From positions 1 to 64,000 of the forward strand of contig JASAND010019857.1 of NCBI GenBank assembly GCA_030248195.1: a DNA stretch of 64,000 nt, in the 5' to 3' direction. Source of the DNA: Trissonchulus latispiculum (lineage: Eukaryota; Nematoda; Enoplea; Enoplida; Ironidae). Of the stretch, positions 56,801-64,000 are shown piece after piece (positions within the stretch are counted from its first letter, which is position 1; each line of letters opens with the position of its first letter). A program made the position numbers and the translations under genes. Under the pieces are notes generated by a model that made no database searches, was not told where the DNA came from, and saw nothing but the letters and a program-made list of their open reading frames with translations.

Positions 56801-58241
56801 TAGTGTAAAACAAAAACAAATATTATCGCAAAATATAATAAATAATGGGAATAAATATTTTCTATATATATATACATATATACATCATATATACTGACAA
56901 CCGTTCGATTCAAAATTAAAAAGTTAGGAAAAAAGACTGAGAGACAAAGAACTAAAATTAAAGAAAGTTTTAGCCATCCTTTTTGTAAAAAATCTTTGTC
57001 ATCCTCCAACTCCACCCTTAAAATTTCAGTCAAAGAAATCAGAAATAGTCGGAAAAAAGAGCTGAAACCTGCAGTTGCTGTTTCCATCGACGTTCATCGG
57101 ACAGGTCCACATTGGTGCCGAACTTGATCTGCTTGTACTGACCGTCCTGTCGCCTCCGTTTGGCAAAGGGCTGGTAGTCCAGCGAGACTTGCTGCTGCTG
57201 TGCCTTCGTGCCCACACGAATACGCTCCTGCTCCTCCTACAAAAAAGAAACCAGAAAAATATACAGTGCCACACAATGCGTAGGAGGGGAGGTAAGCGGT
57301 TTATTGAAAGCTTGCACAAGTTGAAATTCAGTTTAACTTTTTGCACACCACATCACCGAGTAGCCAGTCAAACTTGTTTTCAGAAAGCATGGCTAGGTTG
57401 AATTTCAAATTCTATTGGCTATGCTTGTGTCTTGTATATACTTCTGCGATGTGAATTTGTTTTTATGCAAGTGTGAACGGGTCTTAAGCCTCCTTAGCTA
57501 CTAAAAGAGGCACAACAAAACCAATACTTCAAACAACGTTAAACCCAGCCCCCCCCCCCTTCACTGGGCACACTAAACCTTCAATATTACTGCCAAAAAG
57601 AAGCTGAAGGGCACCTTTAGGGCCTGCTGAAATGACTGTGCCTGATACTGGGCATACTTGGAGACGGTGGTAAAGGACCGGTTGGAGACGCAGGTCCAGG
57701 TGGAGCGACCCGAGACGTCCTCGTTCTGGTCCGGAGGCATCAGGAGCTGCGTTCGAACCTCTACCTGAAACAATAGAAACAAACAAAAGTAGAAACAAAC
57801 ATTTATAAACAAAGAAAAAATTAATATATACAGAAATATCAATATGCGTAAAACAATACTTATTAAAACAAAAACCTGCTCCGTCTAAACGAAACCAGAT
57901 CTGGGAGCAGTCTACCCCTCAATCCACCTTGGAGAAGGAGGACCCTCACCCTCCCCTCCCTTCCCTAAAAACACCTGGCAAAGGCTAGCAGGACCAAAAA
58001 TATTAAACTTACCAAAAACACTAACAAACAAAAATGAAATACCCCCCCCCTATTAGCCAACCTGTTGGTCTGGGGCAATTTCCATGAGGGTTTTGCTGGA
58101 GAATAGGCCCAGGTCCAGCTTGAGGGCAGTGGACATGCCTCGGATGACGGCAATGGGCGCCTTGTAGCAGAACTCCTGCAACTCCAGGGCAAACGCGTCA
58201 CGTTTCGATTCCACCACGATGCTGGGCGTTGGTATCAGAAG
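53812..58241 (-). CDS. KDM6 (UTX): KDM6/UTX histone H3K27 demethylase, catalytic C-terminal part
   Basis: Eight exons, all GT-AG and in register: 58241-58062, 57764-57615, 57236-57069, 56718-56474, 56155-56011, 55472-55288, 54669-54543, 53991-53812 (TAA at 53814-53812), giving 459 residues. KDM6 enzymes are nuclear Fe(II)/2-oxoglutarate dioxygenases that remove methyl groups from H3K27me3/me2 and work with MLL3/4-type complexes. The JmjC signature is complete: [17 protein letters not shown] carries the iron ligands His211 and Glu213, and [12 protein letters not shown] carries His291 (numbering from the first residue here). The C-terminal zinc module has Cys396, Cys399, Cys420 and Cys423 split over the last two exons. 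The first exon seen holds ESKRDAF and [14 protein letters not shown], standard for the pre-JmjC region. The N-terminal TPR exons are not in the window. Exon 3 has a QQQQ insertion and basic KRRRQ. It resembles UTX; paralogues cannot be excluded. Confidence 0.95.
54899..55245. mobile_element. MITE, CAGGGTATTTTTTA family, copy 2, in a KDM6 intron
   Basis: 347 bp starting CAGGGTATTTTTTAGGG and ending TGTAAAAATACCCTG, flanked by CTTGAA on both sides (54893-54898 and 55246-55251). Opposite orientation to the copy at 2888. It has the ccggcgaagccgg core near 55075. It ends 43 bases before the 55288 exon edge, in the intron downstream of that exon in the - strand gene. Confidence 0.85.
55578..55953. 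mobile_element. MITE, CTGGGC family, in a KDM6 intron
   Basis: 376 bp from CTGGGCGTTTTTAGTGGG to AGATAGAAAAAGCCCAG. Flanking pentamers TAAAA and TAAAG match at four of five. The core keeps ggtgcccagaaaatg and a worn hairpin (tagcttcgtcgta). It is close to the MITE contained in both arms of the 1-2776 palindrome. It lies between KDM6 exons 56155-56011 and 55472-55288. Confidence 0.82.
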
Positions 58242-58530
58242 CTGCAAAAAACAATCAATCAAAAGTATAACAAAACCTCGTACGAAAACCAAACGTCACA
58301 ATTTTCATGACTTCTGATCTCACATAATTCCAGAACGAGACGAGGAAAGGGTTTTTGAGATTTAAAATTAAAAACTAAACAACAAACACACCGAACTGGC
58401 TATGCTAGCAGCTATGCCAAAAAAAGAATTGGCAGAAACCAAACTTGCATTCACCAAAAAACATCTGCAATGACGGGGAAACTACGTATACAAGATTTCA
58501 CAAAACAATTCCTCAGATTCTTAAGAAAAA

Positions 58531-59604
58531 CAAGAAAGTAAAATGCTCCTCCGGAGCATGGAAAAGTAATATGGGTGGATAGGGTGAGCACTAGCGTAGC
58601 CAGAAAAAAATTTCGGAGGGGGGCAAGCCAAAATTAATCAGAAATTAGTGCTGAATCGGAACCTGTAGAATCTGGTTTCAAGTGCAAGCTGCAATGTTTG
58701 TGGCATTTTCGTGGAAAATTAGCGCCGCAGGCGAATTGTTTTGGAAATATTGATTAGAATTCTCATTTGGTGTTAAAATTTTCTCTTTCGCCTCCAATTT
58801 CGGGGGGGGGCATGCCCCCTCGCCCCCCCCCCTTGGCTACGCACCTGAGGGTGAGGTTGCGAAATCAAGAGAGGACTAGTTTTGAAAATGCTTAATATGG
58901 GGCTAGGTTCTGAAAGAAAGGAGGACTAGGTTGTGGGCGAACTAATATGGGCACAGCGTCGCCGAACAACCCATATTCGCGGGCTGTAAAAATTATACAA
59001 TCATCTATATCAATTTCTAGACTATAAATTATAGCTCCAGATTCTAAATTAGATGATATAATCTATATCCACATATTCGTACTTCCATATTCGTATTATA
59101 TAGTCAGACTTTTCTTTCGAGAAAGTCTAAGCTTACTGTTCATTTTATGCATTTATACAGACAGCATATTTAAAGAATAATTTTACAGCGATTGTCCTTG
59201 ACTGCAACCCTGCCGGATTGAACCAATAGTTTTACCGCCACATCCCTATGTTTCTGTCCGATACTTGTCATAGTCCAACTAAATTTAAGGTATATAGCTA
59301 GCCTAAAACTGCCCAGGCAAACAACTACTATATCTTGCAGATTACCTATTCAACATTTTTCACTCTAATGTTGACCGTTCTATATAATGACAAACGCTGA
59401 AGCGAAGCGTGCATGCCCGCGAATATGGGCGAATATTCGGCGACGCTGTGCCCATATTAGTTCGCCCACAACCTAGTCCTCCTTTCTTTCAGAACCTAGC
59501 CCCACATTAAGCATTTTCAAAACTAGTCCTCTCTTGATTTCGCAACCTCACCCTATCCACCCATATTACTTTTCCATGCTCCGGAGGAGCATTTTACTTT
59601 CTTG
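58531..59604. repeat. 1-kb fold-back element with CAAGAAAGTAAAATGC ends
   Basis: The left arm (58531-58588, continuing 58856-58990) is the inverse of the right arm (about 59410-59604), including the sub-palindrome tgctcctccggagca and ctaatatgggcacagcgtcgccgaa. The left arm is split by another MITE. The centre (about 59000-59400) is AT-rich and non-coding. It lies upstream of the first KDM6 exon seen, probably within an intron. Confidence 0.82.
58589..58848. mobile_element. 260-bp MITE with AGCGTAGCCA / TGGCTACGC ends
   Basis: Inserted in the left arm of the fold-back with a perfect 7-bp duplication GGGTGAG (58582-58588 and 58849-58855). The empty site is visible in the opposite arm (acctcaccctat). 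Ends CACTAGCGTAGCCAG and CTTGGCTACGCACCTGA, with a G/C palindrome near the right end (gggggggcatgcccccctc-like). Confidence 0.82.
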
Positions 59605-60164
59605 TCCCCTTAGCACTTTAAAGATTCTCTGACAATATTCCAATGTTGTTAAACATTGGCTTTAAGATTAGCTCGTATGTCGAGGCCGAGGGAGAATTGG
59701 CAAGCGGAGGCCTCTATGAACGAAATTCCCCATCAAAAAGTTGATCCCCTTTGGTACCAATTTTGCAGTGAAAAAATCAGAAAGCGAAATTTCCAAAATT
59801 TTTCTTGTTTAACTTAACTAGTTTAATTAGACGGCATAACTTAATTTTCCGGGTAATGCTGGATGCGTTTCCAGTGGTCAGTAGGCCGCAGTGACCACTG
59901 GTCACTTCCATCGGTTCCGGCAATATGCCCATTAAAACGAGCGTTGTCGATTTAATATATAAAAACATCCGCAACTAAAACCCCGAAAAACTAAGTTTTA
60001 GGGAGTTTGTAGTCGATTTACTACATATGCCCCCAACCATAAGGCCGAAAAACGCTGTTTTAGGCCATTTGACCAGTGGTCAATAGGGCCCCAAGGCCGT
60101 AGTGACCAGTGGTCACTTCCGTCGGTTTCGGCGATATGCCCATTGAAACGAGCGTAGTCGATTT

Positions 60165-62893
60165 ACAAACAAACAAACAAACAAACAAACTGGTTTATTC
60201 AGCAAACAAAGCAAGCACAAGTACAGTCGTACAAAAAATAAAACGCTTTACTGAACAGGATATTCACAGAGTTGCACAAACAACTGCTTACGTGATTCCA
60301 TAATACATAGAAGATAACAAAAGTGCAATATATATAATTAAAGCATATCAAGCGATCTTGCAGAATGCGCTCAGGTTGAGTCCTTCCAGCTTACGTTTAA
60401 AGGCGGCTAGTGTTTCAGTAGTCACGCACTCATTGGGGAGAGAATTCCAAACTTTTACAACCCTATTACTGAAAAAGTTCTTTTTTTCGTTTCTACGTGA
60501 AAACGCTGGTTGTAGCATTAGTGTATGACCTCTCATACCGGTATCATCCCTATACATTAAATAGTCAGAAAAATCAACCTTATCAATCCCTTTAACAATA
60601 CGAAAACATTGACATAAGTCTGCTTTCACACGACGTAACTCGAGCGATTCTAAACCCAAAATTTCAAGACGTTGGGAGTAAGATTTAGTACTCAAGCCAG
60701 GGACTCTCTTTGTAAAGCGCCTCTGGACATTTTCCAAAATATTAATGTCCTTAAGCAGAAAAGGAGACCAAACAGCAGAATTATATTCGAGCACAGGCCT
60801 AACATAGGTAATAAACATAGCCTTAAGAAAATCCCGGTCCCGGGTCTTAAAAGCTTTAAAAATGAGGTTCGCGCGGGTAGAGGCTTTAACACTAACAGAT
60901 GCACACTGCTCCGAAAAACTAAGCTTGTTATCCATCAGCACTCCAAGATCTTTAAATGTTTCAACTGCTGGTAGAGTTACATTTTCGACGGTATAAACGT
61001 GATGGGGATTATTAAAACCAAAATGCATAAGAACACATTTCTCAAGGGCTATTTTTAATTGGTTTTCATTGGCCCAGTTAAAGACGTTTTCGATATCACG
61101 TAGCAAGCTTCCGTTATCTAAGTCAAATTTGCATGGGAGATACAATTTTGTGTCATCGGCGTATATTTTGACAGTACTGGACATGACACGATTTACTAAA
61201 TCATTGATATAAATTAGGAAAAGAAGAGGTCCCAGTACACTTCCTTGGGGGACACCACTTATAACACTAGATGACATAGAACTAACCCCGTTTACAGTAA
61301 CAGTCTGAGAACGGCCTGACAAAAAACATTCAATCCACTTCAGAAACTTAGGGGGAATCCCATATTTACGTAATTTGTACAACAATTTACAGTGACTAAC
61401 GGTGTCAAACGCCTTGCTGATATCAATGTAAACTACATCCACGGGAACTTTTTCATCAATAGACGTAACCCAATCATGTACACAGCTGAGCAACTGTGTT
61501 TGTGTTGACCTCCCAGACATAAATCCATGTTGAGTCTTAGACAAAAACCCGGTTGAACAAAAATAATCATACAAACAGTTACGCAAAATACGTTCCATGA
61601 GCTTACAGCAAATACAGGTTAAGCTAACCGGTCTATAATTTACAGCGGCGGTTCGACTGCCCTTCCCCTTGTAAATGGGAACTACATTAGCTAATTTCCA
61701 ATCATCAGGAATATCCCCCTCCTCAAAAGATTTTTGGAAAAGAAGTTGCAAGGGAATACATAGAAGTGAGCCAAATTTTTTAAAAAAGATCGCTGGAAGC
61801 CGATCGGGTCCCCCACTGGAATCCACTTTCAATTTACCAATTGATTCCTCTACATGCTTGCGAGTAATTGTAAAATTTGTTAACAAATTAATATCATCAG
61901 GCTCAACATCCAAATCAGGCATATTTGGCAGAATGCCATCATCCGTTACAAACACAGAAGAGAACTGAGTAACAAAGGCATTTGACATTTCTCGACATTC
62001 AGTTATTTGACTATTCCCATCCACCAACATAGAAATGCTCCGGCTAGACGATAGCGAATTCTTAACGAACTTAAAAAAAGATTTGGAGTTTGGATTGCCA
62101 AGACATCTTGACTCTTTACTCATAGTTTCTTGTTTAATAGCAGCTTTGCACTTGTTCGCCCAAGACTTGTATTCATTGCGCAAATGTACAGTACGGTTAG
62201 CTTTATAACGCCTGAAAGCTTGTAACTTCTTAGTTAGCAGACGCTTTACACGATTAGAGTAAGTTGGCTTATGACCATTGCGAGACCCACCAAATTTATG
62301 TGGAACATATTTGTCAATCAAATCTAAACTAATGGATTTAAATATCAGCCACATATCGTTTACCGTTTTTCCGTCAAAAAGCAAATTCCAATTTAAAGCT
62401 TGAAGAGTTCTATAGATAGATGCTTCATCCGCTTTAGGCCACAAATATTTCACCGAGCCTCCCTCCGCCCGATGTATTGGTGTATGAACCTTAAAGGATA
62501 CGACATTGTGATCGCTTGTGCTCAAAGGTGGGCTAACATTCACTTCTGACACCAAGGACAAATCACTCACAAAAACCAAATCAAGAACAGAGTCAAATCT
62601 AGTAGGTTGAAGAACTACTTGCGAAAGACCAAAAGATGAGAAAAGGTTATAGAAATCTTGTTGCCTATAAGCTACAGAAGCTGTCCCATTAGTCCAATCA
62701 ATTCCAGGTAAATTTAAATCCCCAGCTAGAATTACGGGTAAATTTTGATCAGACAGAAATTCTAAAACTTGACCGAAATAATCAAAAACCTGTACAAGCC
62801 CAACAGAGCATCGATATATATTACATAACAACAAATCAGAATCTCGATATTTAATTTTAACACATACCATAACACATTTAACATTTTAACCAT
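60165..62893 (-). mobile_element. 5'-truncated LINE (Jockey superfamily, CR1/L2-like)
   Basis: Non-LTR retrotransposon on the - strand, ending in an AATAAA (60194-60199) and a (GTTT)n tail at 60165-60190. It is inserted at cgattta/ctatat of the tandem repeat, whose unit is uninterrupted elsewhere. The 5' end is cut at about 62893, within the endonuclease domain. No clear target duplication was seen. Confidence 0.9.
60348..62870 (-). CDS. LINE ORF2: partial AP-endonuclease plus reverse transcriptase
   Basis: 840 codons open from the first ATG to the stop, with no lesion. The N-terminal 120 residues are the second half of an APE-type endonuclease (VILAGDLNLPGIDW, LDLVFVS, STSDHNVVSF). Reverse transcriptase follows at about residues 330-620: YKGKGSRTAAVNYRPVSLT, YIDISKAFDTVSH, GVPQGSVLGPLLFLIYINDL and the catalytic YADD in KIYADDTKLYL. 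The tail has WNSLPNECV, common in Jockey/CR1-like elements. It would nick target DNA and copy its RNA, but the N-terminal endonuclease half is missing, so the copy cannot move alone. The long open frame marks a young insertion. Confidence 0.92.
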   Translation of the reverse strand: MVCVKIKYRDSDLLLCNIYRCSVGLVQVFDYFGQVLEFLSDQNLPVILAGDLNLPGIDWTNGTASVAYRQQDFYNLFSSFGLSQVVLQPTRFDSVLDLVFVSDLSLVSEVNVSPPLSTSDHNVVSFKVHTPIHRAEGGSVKYLWPKADEASIYRTLQALNWNLLFDGKTVNDMWLIFKSISLDLIDKYVPHKFGGSRNGHKPTYSNRVKRLLTKKLQAFRRYKANRTVHLRNEYKSWANKCKAAIKQETMSKESRCLGNPNSKSFFKFVKNSLSSSRSISMLVDGNSQITECREMSNAFVTQFSSVFVTDDGILPNMPDLDVEPDDINLLTNFTITRKHVEESIGKLKVDSSGGPDRLPAIFFKKFGSLLCIPLQLLFQKSFEEGDIPDDWKLANVVPIYKGKGSRTAAVNYRPVSLTCICCKLMERILRNCLYDYFCSTGFLSKTQHGFMSGRSTQTQLLSCVHDWVTSIDEKVPVDVVYIDISKAFDTVSHCKLLYKLRKYGIPPKFLKWIECFLSGRSQTVTVNGVSSMSSSVISGVPQGSVLGPLLFLIYINDLVNRVMSSTVKIYADDTKLYLPCKFDLDNGSLLRDIENVFNWANENQLKIALEKCVLMHFGFNNPHHVYTVENVTLPAVETFKDLGVLMDNKLSFSEQCASVSVKASTRANLIFKAFKTRDRDFLKAMFITYVRPVLEYNSAVWSPFLLKDINILENVQRRFTKRVPGLSTKSYSQRLEILGLESLELRRVKADLCQCFRIVKGIDKVDFSDYLMYRDDTGMRGHTLMLQPAFSRRNEKKNFFSNRVVKVWNSLPNECVTTETLAAFKRKLEGLNLSAFCKIA

Positions 62894-63420
62894 ACTATAT
62901 AAGCCCCCGACCAAAACGCCGAAAAACGCAGTTTTAGGCCGTTTGACCAGTGGTCAATAGGCCCCATAGGCTGTAGTGACCAGTGGTAACTTCCGTCGGT
63001 TTCGGCGATATGCCCATTGAAACGAGCGTAGTCGGTTTACTATATGCCCCCGACCAAAACGCAAAAAAACGCAGTTTTAGGCCGTTTGACCAGTGGTCAA
63101 TAGGCCGTATAGGCTGTAGTGACCAGCGGTCACTTCCGTCGGTTTCGGCGATATGCCCATTGAAACGAGCGTAGTCGATTTACTATATATGCCCCCAACC
63201 AAAACGCCGGAAAACGCTGTTTAGAGTGAGTTTTCCCAATTTTGACCCTGGGCAAGGAACCACGGGAGCCATGCTGACCAGTGGTCACTTCGGGCGGTAT
63301 GGGCAGTATGCTCACCGTTTTCAGCGACCCCGATTTACTATATGTGGGGACCACCCCGAGGCCGAAAAACGCCATTTTTAGTGACTTTTAGGCCATTTCT
63401 AGTAAAAGTGGGACTTAGAA

Positions 63421-64000
63421 ACTTTTCGCCAAAACAGGTGAAAAAATGCAAAGTTTGGGCCCATCTCCTGAAAGCTACAGAGCGAAATTAAAAAATCCCC
63501 CTTGTTACTTTGTGTGCATTGGCCGAAATATTCAAATAAAATAAACCAAACCGATCTAGCTGCTAGCCTGTGAAAAAAAGTCCACCACAACCGAAGTGCC
63601 AAAATAGCGAAAGTCCGACTTTGGGGCCTTGGCACAGAGACAAAATTGGCCATTGTGCCAAAATGACCAAAAAAGGTAGCATGGGGGGATACTGTCTACC
63701 AACATATAACAGTAGTATTGGACCAAAATGCCCACAACGTTCCAACACTTCGCTAGAAAATGCACTTCCGAAAAGCGTTATTCACCTAGAAAAAAACCAA
63801 ACGCAAACTAACTGTTGCCAAGTGCAAAAATTTGAAGTTTCGAATTCGAACCAAAAGTATGGTGATACTTGTAGTACTACTCGAGTACTTTACGATGGTA
63901 ACATTTTTACCCCTCCCGAACCTCTAATTAGCTGGCACCAGGCCAACACGGTCTCCAGGGGGCCGCGCAGACGCCTTTACACCCATATTATGTAGGGGCG
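63421..64000. other. non-coding right edge
   Basis: Mixed AT sequence after the tandem repeat. I saw no KDM6 TPR exon on the - strand and no other gene. A frame on the + strand (63570-63995) has no family resemblance. Confidence 0.4.

Larger units (their letters stand above)
59850..63420. repeat. degenerate tandem repeat with GTGACCAGTGGTCAC core
   Basis: Units of about 143 bp and variants contain gaccagtggtcaatagg, gtgaccagtggtcac, ttccgtcggtttcggcgatatgccc, and tagtcgatttactatatgcccccgacc. Recognisable units lie around 59850-60165 and 62894-63420, and they become more diverged towards the right. The array is split by the LINE. Non-coding; short frames through it are artefacts. Confidence 0.82.

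Noticed and set aside
63570..63995. 141-codon frame at the right edge
   Set aside because: No start context, no family resemblance, and biased composition; probably chance in sequence flanking the tandem repeat.

Overview
The window is animal nuclear DNA, most likely from a repeat-rich, AT-biased invertebrate. Two genes recognisable by protein family carry GT-AG introns: a Flower/CACFD1 homologue on the + strand (five exons, 4813-9786, complete, 189 codons) and the catalytic half of a KDM6/UTX histone H3K27 demethylase on the - strand (eight exons, 53812-58241). The 5' part of the KDM6 gene lies beyond or upstream of the repeats at the right edge. I cannot name the phylum from the sequence alone.

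Most of the rest is transposon-derived. From 1 to 9.2 kb there is a 2.8-kb palindrome, several C/G-homopolymer MITEs and the Flower gene with such elements in its introns. From 11 to 21 kb come hAT-like elements with clear 8-bp target duplications, TTAA-flanked repeats, and a compact Ty3-type LTR element of 1.6 kb with 99/100-bp LTRs. From 21 to 25.3 kb lie a decayed gag/protease element, an unrecognised ORF relic and two copies of a fold-back MITE with 7-bp target duplications. From 26 to 28 kb there are tandem repeats and another hAT MITE. Region 28.6-32.5 kb (-) and 44.6-46.9 kb (+) hold three copies of an unrecognised three-exon gene of about 348 codons. These copies differ mainly by conservative residue changes yet are each broken in a different way. 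Region 33.7-35.0 kb is a 1.3-kb inverted repeat, and 40.1-40.8 kb is an integrase-core pseudogene. Region 47-53.5 kb is AT-rich and largely featureless. Region 58.5-63.4 kb has a fold-back element and a degenerate tandem repeat split by a 5'-truncated LINE with a long open reverse-transcriptase frame (840 codons).

The two recognised genes are not functionally linked: Flower is a four-pass vesicle/plasma-membrane protein and KDM6 is a nuclear chromatin enzyme. What they share is tolerance of MITEs in introns. In KDM6 a MITE lies 10 bases past the stop codon and contains the first AATAAA signal. The most unusual items are the orphan gene family with its nested insertion history, and the 7-bp-TSD MITE family that includes a 34-bp copy consisting of little more than its two ends. 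All exon calls and homologies were made by eye; no search or alignment program was run.
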